From Scleroderma bovista (Eukaryota; Basidiomycota; Agaricomycetes; Boletales; Sclerodermataceae), in NCBI GenBank assembly GCA_037178675.1, contig JAYMGJ010000751.1:17188-81187 (forward strand): a stretch of DNA of 64,000 nt, in the 5' to 3' direction. The translations under genes were made by a program, and so were the position numbers. Below are positions 50,243 to 62,254 of this stretch, in pieces. The notes beneath the pieces were generated by a model, which was given only the letters and a program-made list of their open reading frames with translations, had not been told where the DNA came from and did not search any database. Positions within the stretch are counted from its first letter, which is position 1; every line of letters starts with the position of its first letter.

Positions 50243-50650
50243 ATGCCGTCAGACAAATCTCGACCAGCATCCAGTCCACCAAAGAATCGTGAGCATCACT
50301 TTCAAAGTCCATGGGAAGAAACAACACCTTACTCGTTGCAGTCTGAAAACCCGCGGGATATCCATTTCAAAAGAGGGCGTTTCCGTCAAGACCGACAAGC
50401 GTTTCGACAGGGAACGCTATCTCGACGCTACGCAACGGTATGTCTCTATCAGTGATTGACATACAGATCGATGATTTGTTTTTCCAGAGGTATCATCAAG
50501 GCTATGGGTGCCTCTTCTTTCGGTAAATCGTCAAACTCGGTCGAGCGCTCCGATTCGCGTAGGTCCGGGTGTAGCACCAGCTCTGAGGGTGACCAGAAGA
50601 CGGCGCCAAAAGCGAGCGGTGTTGCGATACGCAAGAGCCGCAGCAAGTAG
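50243..50650 (+). CDS. Small hypothetical protein
   Basis: Two exons, 50243 to about 50437 and 50489-50650, join in frame as SRRYAT-GIIKAMG. The product is about 119 residues, basic and Ser/Arg/Lys-rich (KSSNSVERSDSRRSGCSTSS, ending GVAIRKSRSK). The ATG at 50243 follows a possible upstream exon or 5' leader. I do not recognise a domain, and the call rests only on splice signals and composition. Confidence 0.35.
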
Positions 50651-50960
50651 TCTCGTATCCATCAAATGTAACTTAATGAGGTGGGGTTCATGTGGGGGCA
50701 AATTTCCGCTCGTGCTTATGACTTGGGGCCCATCTGTCGCGATGGAAACGTTACGTGGGCGGGGGGAGTTATATATGTTCCATAATTATTAATTACTTCG
50801 GGGACACTGGGGACACTGGGGTGAAGGTTGGGATATAGTGTCACAACCCAGCTCCAAATATTCTCTTTCATCAGGAGTGAGGATGCCATGTATTGGACTG
50901 CAGCAATGATTAGTCTATGTAATAATTGGTATGAGTATGATATTGTGGTGTCTAAAGCTT

Positions 50961-53747
50961 TTACTTCTTTGCCTGAGGCAGCGTCTTCTGATAGGCCTCC
51001 GACAGATCCTTCTGGACGTTCGGAAGAACAGGTTGGTGCGTCTAGAGTGAGAGTGAGTGAGATTCAAAGCGTTCTGAAAGGATGAATGCCGTACCCTGTA
51101 CTCCATGCTAAATTCTCCCTTGCCCTGTGTCACACCACGTAGTTGACTCGAGTACCCGAACATGTCGTTCAAAGGCACTTCCGCAGTGCATACGAATTCT
51201 TCATCACGAACCTCGCTGTCCAAAATGGTGCCTCGACGCTGGTTCAAGCTTCCGATGACGGCGCTCTGGAATTCCGATGGCGCGACAACCTCCACCGTCA
51301 TGATTGGCTCAAGGATGATCGGTTTCGTTTGCGTGTATATTTCCCTGAAGGCACTGATCGTCGCGATGCGGAACGCCAATTCAGAGGAATCAACGACGTG
51401 GTAGCTGCCGTCCTGGAGAACCATACGACAGCCTACTGTCGGGTTGCCGGACAGAGTGCCCTTTTCCAGTGCTTCGAAGAAACCCTTTCCTCCAGTCAGT
51501 CAGCGAATGTAGCATGAATGTCCACAAAGACAGACACACCTAAATTTCACATGCGGGGATGTAATTGGACGGAATAGATCCACCCATGATAACACTCTCG
51601 AATTGGGTATCGCGGCCAAGCTCGTCGTCAAACTCCATAGGCTCTACATAGCCAATGACCCGTGCAAATTGACCCGCACCGCCTGTCTGTTTCTTGTGTG
51701 TGAAATGGAAATCTGCGCGCTGAGTGATTGTCTCGCGATATGCGACACGCGGCTTGCCAGTCACACAAGCCACATTGTATTCACGTTTCATTCGTTCGAC
51801 ATAGATTTCCAGGTGCAGCTCTCCCATTCCAGATATGATTGTCTTAATGGCGACTTACGTTAACTGCAGCTATCCATGGAGACAAGGAATTCATACCTCT
51901 TTGCTTTCGGAGTCGATATGAACCTTGAATGTAGGGTCCTCCTTCTGGAAGCGGCTAAGGGCGCGAGAGGAGTTCGGTGTCTCTTGTCCTACGGGCTTGA
52001 TTGCGAGCGAGATAACTGGCTCCGGGACAAACATAGGAGTCTGGTGTCATTGAAAGATGTTATCTTGTCCATCCTCTGTTGAAAAGGGACTTACCATAGA
52101 GAAGCTGGTAGTACCGTCAGCGAAGGTATCGCCAGAAGAACATTCGACACCGAAGACGGCACAGATCTCTCCAGGGCCTATAGAATCAATATCCTAGGGT
52201 CTCATTTTAATCACGGCTCTCCACAGAAGCTGGATCAACTCACTTCCATTTCGTTGCTGTGCATACGGACCAAGCGTGGAACTTTGACTTTCTTATCCGT
52301 ACGAGCATTGAATACGTTGGATCCCTTCTTCAGTGTGCCTTGGTATACCCGCAAATATGTCAGTTGACCGAAACGACCTTCTTCCAGTTTAAATGCTAGA
52401 GCAAGAAGCGGCGCTGCAGCAGCTGGAGTGAGGGGGACAGGAGAAGCAGTCGGTTGAGTGGTGTCGTGTGCTGTCGTAGTCGATTCAGCTGGGTTGGCAA
52501 GATATGCACACACTCCATCGAGTAGCGGCTGGACGGCAGTATTCTTGATGGCCGAACCCAAGAAAACAGGTGAGAATTTGAGTGCCACTGTCGCGCGACG
52601 TATTGCCTCTGCAATTTGCTGATTTGTCGGGGTTTCGTCGCAGAGAATAAGGTCGCCGATTTGTTCATCGACTTCGGCAAGTTGCTCGATGAGTTCAGCT
52701 CGTTTCCCTTTTGCGAGTTCCATCACAGATTCTGGAATCTCATCTGACTCGACAACGTCGATACTAATGAAAGTAGATGTCAGTAGAGGTAAACACATAT
52801 GAGTTCACCCACCCTTTTTCCCCTTCATTATAGATTGCCTTCCAACGTACGAGGTCAACGACCCGTTTAAGTTCATCCTCGACACCAATGGGAACATGTA
52901 CAGCGGCAGCCGCTATTTTCAATTTAGTCCTGATTTGGTTGATGACCCTCCAAGGATTGGCACCAGGCCTGTACTGTGTGTTGGTATACAAGTGCGGAAA
53001 GGCAATATTCTCCTACCTATCCATTTTATTAATGAAGGATATCCGAGGAACGTTGTACCTGCGCATTTGACGATCGACTGGCTCTGGTCACTCGCGTTAG
53101 TACTCCATGCTCTTCTATATAAAAGGATGCCTACTTGAACACCAGCAACAGCACAAAGAACTAAAATAGCACCATCCAAAACTCTTAGCGCACGCTCAAC
53201 TTCTATCGTGAAATCGACGTGTCCTATGGATAGTGATATTAGCAGGAAATCACGGCGATGGAAAACAGGGGACATACCAGGAGTATCAATAATGTTAATA
53301 GCATATTTTTCCCTTTCACCAGTTACCGGTGATGGGGCGTTCCAGTCGCAGAAAGTCGCAGCACTTTGGATAGTGATGCCCTTTTTGCGTTCCAGTTCCA
53401 TGCTGTCCATCTTCGCCCCGACAGCGTCCCGACCACGGACCTAACCGGAGTCAGTGTTGTGTCGAATGGTGAAGACAGTTCAATAAAGATGTGCAAGGCA
53501 TATGCATTGGGCTGCGCAGAGAACGACCACTCACCTCATGGATTTCCCGGATGCGACCAGTGTAGTAGAGGATTCGTTCCGTCAAAGTTGTTTTCCCAGA
53601 GTCGATGTGGGCAGAGACACCGATGTTTCTCTGAAAATGTATCCTCTTCAGGTCGGCCGCGGAGAGCTCATATTTGGGGGAGTCCGAGGCCTGATCGGCA
53701 CTCTTGAGTTTTTTGGCAGTAGCAGTAGACGCGGCGCGTCTCCCCAT
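50961..53747 (-). CDS. MEF1: Mitochondrial elongation factor G (MEF1)
   Basis: GTPase that moves tRNA and mRNA on the mitochondrial ribosome. The start [16 protein letters not shown] looks like a mitochondrial presequence. The G domain follows: [27 protein letters not shown] (P-loop), [20 protein letters not shown] (switch I), [28 protein letters not shown] (switch II, split by an intron) and the NKMD-type segment. Domain II has [14 protein letters not shown] and [12 protein letters not shown]. Domains III-V have [60 protein letters not shown] and [10 protein letters not shown]. The end is [13 protein letters not shown] with TAA at 50961-50963. About ten introns. An upstream exon with a longer presequence is possible, because the frame is open and Ser/Arg-rich before the ATG. 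Confidence 0.93.
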
Positions 53748-54818
53748 ACACGAGACAAAGAGCCATTGTGGTGATGACCTAGACAACCGTGAGCTCGTGA
53801 GTGCCCAGTTCCATGAAACGGGCACCCCGCGATGGAGTGTCTGCATGAGAAACTCTACGGAATCGAAATTTTTGTTCTCCAGGATAGCACTTCCAGAATC
53901 GTGGGAACAACACTCCTTCTTGAAACTAATAAGGTGGTAACATTGCTTGTCTACAACTTTACATAGTCTTCCATGGCAACACAATGAGTCGACAAAAACT
54001 TCGATCAACGCCTGCCACGGGTTGTTGCGACGCATAGCCATACAATAAACCATTCAGGACCCACGGTATTGATTGATCCGTGTTCTCATGGTTGTACGGT
54101 CCAGTGTCACTAGTCCACACTGAGTACAAGGTCACCAACTTCTCCGTCACCTTATTGACGTTGATCCTTTATTGTACCCCATCAAGTCAGTGGTTAGGAT
54201 TCCCTGAAATGGTACGGATAAGTGCTTAGCGTTCCCAGTGTTCCTCTTACAGTATTAATGGGTTGTTCGAATACAATAACATAATACATATTGTGTCCCA
54301 GAGTTTTGACTTGCGTGATATCTTGCAGAAGTCCATCAAATGGGTGCCATGGGTCCCACATCGATGCATGATCTGTGGACATAATCAATGCACTGATGGG
54401 TTGAGGCACTCGAAGAAGGAACGGGACACATATAGCAATGGGGCGTGTATAGCCACATGGGTCCTCCGCAGGCGTAGAGACGAGTCGGAAGGCAGCGCTG
54501 CGAGCCAGAAACAGACTACAAATATGTACAATGACAGGGAGCAAGAGACTCGCTGGAAATACAAATACACTTCGGTGAAAAAATGCGAAGTGAAGGCTGT
54601 CCCTAGGTTTAGTTGGTTTTTTTTTTTTTTTTCCGTACCCTGTTACACATCCCACGTTGGTGAAGCGACGAGGCTTGAGAGACGAACTAAATGATAGTAT
54701 ATACTTGCTGCTGTGTTTCGATCAAGTATCGCAAGTCCGACATCCATGAATATATCTCCATTGTTAACAAATATGACAATATAGCAAGAGGTAGGTCAGA
54801 AACATGAGCGGCGTGCTA
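53748..54818. other. Intergenic stretch without a recognised gene
   Basis: Short overlapping frames only, and a 16-base T-run near 54617. Possibly the 5' leader of the EF-G gene and the 3' flank of the kinase. Confidence 0.4.
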
Positions 54819-56184
54819 TCAAGATGGAGGCCGTGGAAGAGCAGGAAGGCGCCTCACCACAAATTCAAGCTGACGCACCCAATGCCATGCAGCACCAAAA
54901 ATCCCTCCCAGTACGCTTTCATCTGAATCGACCACACGGGAGCGCAACTTCCACTTGCCGAGCCCTTGTCTGATGGTTTCGAACCGTTCAACCACCTCAT
55001 CCATGGTTGGTCGTTTGGATGGATCAGGCTGGATCATGTCCGTAACTAGTGGCTGCATGAATTCCAAGCCATGTTTACACTATGCAATATTATGGAATAT
55101 CAGAATCATATTACATGACGAAAGAGAAGACATACGTCCAAAAAATCCTCCTTGATGGCATTTCCAATGTAGAAGACGTCAGTTGGGAAAGGGTTGTGAG
55201 GACGATCATAATCCTCGAATTCAGGGACTTCCTTATCACCTCCCCATACCGGAAGATCAAGAGCATTGTCAATGGAGTCATATCGACGGGATAGTCCAAA
55301 GTCAATGAAGTAATATTTGGGAGGTCGCTCTGTCCGTGTCTTGAAACGAGCATATCCAGAGAAGTCTCGTTTCATATGATAATTCACGGGATGGAACGGG
55401 TCGATATAAAGGTTGGTTGCGTCCATCATGATATTCAAGCTCATACAGTCGCTTGAATATCACTTCAATCAACTAGCGACATGAAGGTGTGTAGTGACCC
55501 ACCGGTGGGCAACCCGATTCTTATGCATGAACTGCAGGCCCTGGTTAACTAGTGAGATACCTAATGCGGAAGAGTGAAAACAATAGTTACTTCAAGGATC
55601 TGACGAAAGCATTCCATTACTTCACCAACAGTATGGAATGCGGGTGATGTATACTTTCGCAGTAACGGCATGACCATGATCACAATGTCATCATCATCCG
55701 GTACGGGAAAGGTATCATAAATTGGGACGCAATGGTTGGAAGTGTTGGATCGCAAAGGTTCCGATGTCAGGAATTGCGCAATATCGACTTCCTCTGGGTT
55801 TTGCGAGTGCCTCACAATCTTGAGGGCAACGTGAGCTCCATCTGAGAGGCGCGTACCATCGAGTAGTCTTGAGGGAAACTACCCAAATAAGCCAGGAATA
55901 ACTGACGGAGAGTGTTACTTACCATCGCTGTTACACTGTCTTCACAAGAATACCTCCCTTTCTTCGTTCCCCGCCAAGAGGGAACCCAGTCGGGTGCATA
56001 ACGAGGTCGAAGCAGGTAACCACGAGTCCTTGAGCCATTGGAAGTGTCGGGTCCACCAAAGTTCATTCTCGGATAGCGGTACTGTGTCTGACGGCTCAGT
56101 ATCGGGAGCGTCACGGCCAAGCTGAGCAAGTAACTCAGAAAACTGTCCTGATTCGGCCTCTTGTGTGGCTTTTCTGAGCTTCAT
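54819..56184 (-). CDS. Fungal-specific protein kinase (ENELWW type)
   Basis: Minus-strand multi-exon gene. The N-terminus reads ENELWWTRHFQWLKD and, after an intron, GYLLRPRYAPDWVPSWRGTK, the leader typical of a large Agaricomycete kinase-like family. The kinase core follows: HVALKIV (ATP Lys), VPIYDTFPVPDDDDIVIMVM, MPLLRKYTSP, NRVAHRDCMSLNIMMD (catalytic HRD, split by an intron), YYFIDFGLSRRY (DFG), LPVWGGDKEVPEFE and FPTDVFYIGNAI. MQPLVTDMIQPDPSKRPTMDEVVERF ends the C-lobe. All catalytic residues are present, so activity is likely although no substrate is known. A decayed relative lies at 57.9-58.5 kb. Confidence 0.85.
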
Positions 56185-56415
56185 GAAAATACTGATTCAA
56201 AGCGGTCACTGAATAGGCTAAGGCCTCCAAACAGCTCCAAATATGGACCCTCATGGACCCCATGACACACCCATGTTACAAACTCCGCGAATATCAGTTA
56301 CTTCGTAACTTTGAAGCACATAGCATTGCCTGCCGCAGGAACTATGCCCTTTTCCACGATTCAAGCCTTTGTATAAAAGGTGGTAAAAGTCAAATCAACA
56401 ATAAATGCACCTGCC

Positions 56416-57756
56416 ATGTCCTCAGACAACCATCGAGCTTTTATCGTTTCGTCCAACCTCGGGCGTGCTCATGATTACGATCCAGCGGTTTTCCCGTTGG
56501 CAAGGTTGAAGAAAAATACGCTGGAAGTCGGAAAGTTGTGCATCTCCACTTCATTGAGGGAGATCACGATGGCACGCCGAAATAATCCAAAATCCGCGGA
56601 ATTCAAGAGTATTTTCGAAGATGTGGAACACCAGTGCCATGAGTAAGTTGATATGCTGATTTATGTGTTTCAAGACTTATTCTTTCAAGGATGACCAAAC
56701 AAGGGGATGAACTGGAGCAACAAAGGAAAACATGGAACCTGCGAAAGCGGCTTGAGTTCGTCGGGACATCAAGAAATTTAGCGAGGCCGGCTTCGACCTG
56801 TATATTCTCACTGTGGTACTACACACCACCCATGTCAACCCATATCTAACTACTAACAAAGGATGCAGAGAAAATCAGCAACAGTCAGACAACAGCAACC
56901 TCGATCTGTTCCCTCAGAGGATATCATCCCGGTTTCAGGTACGATATTGAATCTACTAGGTGATATGTGCTGATGTAAATCAGTGGATGAGGTTTCGCCA
57001 ACCGAACCGGTCGATGGGATGTTGATCACTGTGGACGATGACGTTGACATTGATCAAGCTGAACGTGACATAGCTGAAACCATGAACAAACTCGCGTCTA
57101 CATATGAATTGCAGGAAATCCCGATGTTGATTGCAGTGAGACGCTGTCCAGTGAGTCTGGACCACAGCGTATTGGACTTTTTCTTACTGACTGGTTTTCA
57201 AATAGTCGCACCAAGCGAATTATCCTACCTTACTGCAAGAACATCCTGTGAAACCGACCAGCCTAATCCTTGTTCCATCGACCCTCCTGCTTCTTTGAGT
57301 AACCACGATATTCGAAGCGGTGTCCCTCCGGCAGGCCACTGGCCCCCAACTACACCTTCATTACCCTTCACGATACATTCCTTTTCCCCAATGAACCCAC
57401 CCCCGACGAATTCATTCCCGATGAGTCCACCTCCAACGGGCCCACCTCCAACAGACCCACCATCTGCTCCCACTGCGACGAGTTCTCCTCGCGTCGATTC
57501 GCCGCCTCTAGTCTTCAACTTTCAAAATAATACATTTATGTGCACAAACCTTTTACTCCATGCTCTAAATGATCTACGCTTAAATTCCGGCAATGGATCC
57601 AATTTTAGTGATCATAATTCTGGCTGTGAGCTTTTCTCATCGCTCCACTCATTTTCATACTCTTATGCTAAGCTCCAGCTTCAAACATGGAGACATTCCC
57701 TCAGGAATTTGTACCCACTTCTCCCTCGAACTGATGTCCATGGACACTCGCCGTAG
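56416..57756 (+). CDS. Hypothetical Pro-rich protein
   Basis: The start MSSDNHRAFIVSSNLGRAHD is followed by ARRNNPKSAEFKSIFEDVEHQCHE, a charged helix (TKQGDELEQQRKTWNLRKRLEF), a Gln/Arg/Ser segment and VDEVSPTEPVDGMLITVDDDVDIDQAE. Introns fall near 56643, 56800 and 56940; the last two junctions keep frame. The C-terminal half is Pro/Ser/Thr-rich with tandem PP(P/T)(T/G)-type tracts (57390-57480). I do not recognise a family. Composition suggests a disordered regulatory or transposon-linked protein. The gene model is uncertain. Confidence 0.45.
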
Positions 57757-57879
57757 ATAGGTGCCTACCTGCTGTATAAAGTAGTGCACAATACATGATC
57801 AGTCTGCTTCATTTGGCGCATCCAAATGCCGAGGGAGTAATGATAAGGGGCCTTTACAAGCGCATCTACTCGCGTGCTT

Positions 57880-58510
57880 GATCAAACACGCTCCCGGTAG
57901 AAAGGATGCCACGCTTCTGTGTGTTCATGTAATAGCGGAACGGAGGTAAATAATAGCCGTCTCAGTTTCAAATATGGGCTAAGTACGTCTCTGAGGTCCA
58001 TTTGCCCATGGAAATGGGCAAGGGTTGTAGGGGGGATCTTGATCTCGGAATTCCGAGACTTCCTTATCGCCTCCTCATACATATCTATATCTATATCGGA
58101 AGATCAACGGTGACTCGAGACCGCCATGTTCGCGGGACCAGTTAGAGTCGATCAAATAATATATGAAGGTCACTCTTTTCGCATGCTGAAGCACTGCAAT
58201 CCCATTCAATCGATCGATTAAGAAGGCCCATTTACCTGACCTCCGGGGTCCAACCCTATTCCTGGCGGTGCCCTTACTCTTCTGCAATTCGAACGTGTAA
58301 GGAGGGGAAATGATATCAACAGTGTAAAATCGGGGTGATGTATATTCCGGGAGAAATGGCAAAGTCATGATGCACGATCACCGAAACAGGAAGGGCTTCG
58401 TAAATCGCACATTTATATTTATTGCTCGGCTGGGGGGTTCCGAGGGGAGGATCCAATTGGATGAACACCATCTGAAAGGTTTCTACCTTCATGTGGACTG
58501 ATTGATCCAC
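57880..58510 (-). pseudogene. Decayed paralogue of the neighbouring kinase
   Basis: Scattered matches to the 54.8-56.2 kb kinase: MTLPFLPEYTSPRFYTVD (compare VMPLLRKYTSPAFHTVG), PPLGTPQPSNKYKC-IYEALPVSVIVHHD (the hinge region), and a DNA match around 58030-58075 to the segment near 55205-55250 (GGAATTC-GAGACTTCCTTATC). Frames are broken, and no DFG or HRD motif survives. It is a dead partial duplicate. Confidence 0.65.
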
Positions 58511-58836
58511 GTAGGGGGTGATGAGAGAAACTGACTTGAGGCTTCAGAGATAATTGCGAGTGACGGAACGATGGGACTGAGACTGCGTGCCTGCTCGAGG
58601 CAGCTACAGGTAGTACAAGTATTCTACAAAATGATAAAGCTTGATAAAGCGTAAGTGGCAAACCAAAGTACAAGGTCTAACGAGACAAAGAAAAAGCCAA
58701 CGCGTACAACGAGGACATAAATCAAAAGTTATAGTCCGAGCGTATAATAGAAAATATAAGCAACAATGAAGAATTTGCAGTCAAAGCGCAAGTAGAATTG
58801 AAGCAGAATGTCAAAATTCCTCACAGATACGTTGCG

Positions 58837-61018
58837 CTAAAGCACGCCTCCGACGGACTCCATTGTCTACAACGAGTGTCAGCGGACTTGCTTCTGCAAT
58901 GTCAGACACAAAACTCACGAAAGGAGAAGCAGTAGGTCCATCAAGGATAGACAGTTCTTCGGATGTAAACGAAAGTCGAGGAATAAGTAGTGTCCTGACA
59001 GGAACTAAGAGGAGAATGACAACTGGGAACGCAATTGCCGCTAATGACCCATTCATCAGTACAATCCATGCGATACAGGGACTCCACACTCACCGACCGT
59101 CTGTGTGATGGCGAATGTGGCACCAAACCCGACTAGCTGGATGGAGACAAATAGTAACAGACGTGACGGGCGAACTCTACGCAAGGGTTCGTTGGGAGAG
59201 GTGAGTGCTCTGTCGCGGACAAGATAGAGGATTTTCAGAGTGATCCCGCTGCCTTGAAGTGCGTCCGCTCCCATGAACCAGCTTCGTTTCCCAGTGATAA
59301 GAAGTACGGGTACGGAAGAAAGGAAAGACTTACAACAGGCCTGCTAATACACCTAATTAAATCTGCATCAGTAAAGGCTTATTTTTGAACGGGGTTTGGA
59401 TTAGCTTACCCCGAGGTATGAGTCCCAGTACGTGCAACAACGGCGCTGTCAATAGAACTAAGCACAGACAACCTTGTGCGAGATTCGAGACACGCTGTTC
59501 CACAACTGAAACAGGGACTGGCCTATCTAGCCATGCATCCCGTGACTTTTCCTCCGTATTAGATCCACCAATAGGGGTTGGTTCATCAAGCACACCCTCT
59601 TGGTCGTGCCTCGTCGCTGGATGTCCCAAGACCAAAAGTGAGGCGGTATGAATAGGTGCTTGGGGTATCAATCCGTTGGGTGCGGGTACACCAATGAGTC
59701 CAGCGATGAATGTGGTGATGCCAAGGAGGAAGAAGTCGTAGTGAAAACCTGGCGGCTTACGCAGTGGGAATTGAGAACCCTGTGCAATCAAAGACTAACG
59801 CGGAATCAGCTTGTGTGTTAGAACTGTCGGTGATTATTACTGACAGAGACGTTGTGGTCAAAAAAGAATAGTATCCACAGGACAATGCCAAACGGCAAAG
59901 CAATGGCAACCCATTTTCCATCTAGTTCCCAGAATTTGACCAGCCATGGTCTGCCATTTACAGCTTGAAATGCGACACCGACCGGTAAGGTGGCAGGATC
60001 TGTAGACCGGAAGCGACCCCAATAGGCCATTCCGGAGGTAGCAAGCAACGAAATTGGCATCCCATAGTCAGCGAAAAATCGGCGTACAGTATGGTTGAAG
60101 TAAGGCCTTTCTGACAAGGTTTGGAACATGAAGGAAACTGCTACCATAAGAATTGCAAGCACGATGGCAACAGAGGCGCCATCAAAGCCTCCAGAAAATT
60201 GTCTGGTGATTACCTGTACGCCGTACTGCAAGTATACCCAGGAAACATAAAATCCAAAGGTATCGCAAGAAAAAAGGGTGACATATTTCAGGAAATTACA
60301 CCCTATAGGAGCAATCGATGAGTTCCTAGGAGGATGTGAATAATTCTACACCCACAATTCAGTGCGGCAGTAACCCAGTGGATTATTGCGGCCCATAGGT
60401 ACACCCAACCAACAAAGTGCAGGTAGTTTGGGGGGTTGGGTTGCTTCTCAAGGATATCGTAGATGGTCTTGTTAAAGACGGTGATGGGACCTGGGTATTG
60501 CGTGTGAATAACCTCGCTGTATGTCAGGTGGAAGCTTTCACACCGGTCACGCCAGCGATAGTGAGAGGCTGCGCCCCAAATACGGAAAATATGAGTGCAG
60601 CCATGAACGTAGATATAAGGACCTCTGCTACGCCATATTGCTGTGTTGTCTCTATGAGGTCAAGAGAGAAAGCAATTCCAGGAAGTACGCTGTAAAAATA
60701 TTGCTGGGTGAATTCCTGATGATGTGGGAAAGCAAGAGCATACTTTGCAAAGAAGATTAATGCTGCTGCAGGAACCACTCGATAGTTCCAAGCATCTTTC
60801 CAATCGCTGAGGTACCACGGCGCACGAGCTTTAATGTCTTGGATGATGCCAGCGCCTAGTTTCGCAGCCCACGACGTGAAACGGGATTGAATGCCTTGGA
60901 CGGGCTTACTTGCCCGCGATGTCATACGGGACTGAAGTGTTGCACTGTGAAGTGGTGGTGATGTACCAGCTGATGGCAGAGATGGGGATGGATCGTCAGG
61001 AATCGTCTGCAGTGCCAT
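58837..61018 (-). CDS. BOR1-type borate/anion transporter (SLC4-like)
   Basis: Plasma-membrane boron efflux carrier of the HCO3-cotransporter superfamily. The start MALQTIPDDPSPS at 61018 leads to ARAPWYLSDWKDAWNYRVVPAAALIFFA, PGIAFSLDLIE, YGVAEVLISTFMAALIFSVF with AQPLTIAGVTG, then VNYLHFVGW-type sequence, SWVYLQYGVQVITRQF, the long loop-helix block with RPYFNHTVRRFFADYGMPIS, WVAIALPFGIVLWILFFFDHNVS, LRKPPGFHYDFFLLGITTFIAG and GVPAPNGLIPQAPIHTASL. LFWFMGADALQGSGI and FGATFAITQT follow. The end is probably PTASPF-TMESVGGVL with TAG at 58837-58839 after an intron; without it the frame would end at 58811. About 10-12 membrane segments. Confidence 0.9.
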
Positions 61019-62254
61019 GGCGTGTTGGGTACTTAGGGTGCAGACCACCTATTCAGCCCATGTTTTATGCTGGGCCCCAATCCAATTTGTATTTCCTCGG
61101 CAAGAAGAAAAACCTGAAAGAATAGTCAGGAAAAGAAGTATGACGTACCACAGATGGGCCACGTTTCCCGCGTATCTGATTCTCAGCCCACTGCCCGAAT
61201 CTCTACTAGCTGGTGACGGCCAGTGATGCGAGACTTTTCCGTGCAGGATTTTTGGGCGACACTGCACGATGTAGTATAGACTTATAGTCATAGGTAGAGG
61301 TGCTAAGTCACTAAGTAATAAGCTACTGAATCAGTTGCTACAAAGTCACACCCCAAGAGCATCAAGTCAGTTATCCCCATAAATTGCAGCATCAAGACGT
61401 ACCAATGGTGCCGAGTAAACTAAATAATAAGACGGGTGGTCGTGAGCGTCGATGGTGGCCTGGGCGTGCTGGTCGTCGCGTTGGTGGTCGTGGCCATTGT
61501 TGATGCTGCTGCCAGTGGGGTCGTCGTTGTCGTCAACACGGGTGGGGGTGGCTGCAAATGAGGGTAAACACGGAGAAAGGAAGTGAGTGCACGACCTTGC
61601 TTCAGGTGGTGTTCTTGATGATCATTGCTCCTGTCAAACCAAGACCGAGATCATTGATGTCTGCGAAGTAGTGTTGACGAGAGATTCAGAACACACTGTC
61701 CGCCACTGGTATGCATTCAGCCTTCTTGCTTAGTGTAAGATGAATGCACAGGGTCCAATATGGCTCCATGTTTCATATGGCCTCTCTTGATCCATCCCGA
61801 TATATTTGCTGTATGGTCATCGAAGCACGTACCAATTTTCTTCTCGCATACCCGACTGAGCATTGTTGGCGCTGCTTTTAGTATGCAGCTATGAATGGTT
61901 GTGCAACTAACCATCCTGGCCACCAAGTTATGACGTCGCTGTGCCTGCTTTGGCATGAGTTGCGTCCTGCATAGGTCAATGCGTAGTGGTCGCGCGCCTT
62001 GTCGTCAAGTGAGTAGGTGACTCCACTTAATCGTTCGAGGGGACTTCGCACTTCCGTATGTCGATATTAGGGGTATTACGTCGTGGCAATTTCCATGCGT
62101 TAGCCTGCTTAACTGACGACACGAATCACCCTAGGAAGCATGGCATACCGGTCCTGTACCATATGGTCGTTCCTTGCTATGGTCAACATAAATGCGAGAC
62201 GACGAGGTTTCTTTCCTCATAACCTCGCCCTTCTTTGAAGTTACTTTACGGGCA
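61019..62254. other. Intergenic stretch with a GTC-rich repeat island
   Basis: Holds the BOR1 promoter, a GTC/GTGG-rich segment (see 61435-61560) and the protease promoter. A minus-strand frame at 61717-61956 has no family motif. No gene supported. Confidence 0.4.
61435..61560. repeat. GTC/GTGG-rich low-complexity island
   Basis: Composition resembles the core at 8755-9560 (GTCGTGAGCGTCGATGGTGG, CAGTGGGGTCGTCGTTGTCG). Its left flank (61305-61430) is rich in CTAAGT/TAATAAG words, the reverse orientation of the CTTA words flanking the first island. Possibly a degraded relative of the 1.6-kb element in the opposite orientation. Confidence 0.45.

Noticed and set aside
50799..50822. Short tandem GGGGACACT repeat
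   Set aside because: Only about two and a half units; too short to be meaningful.
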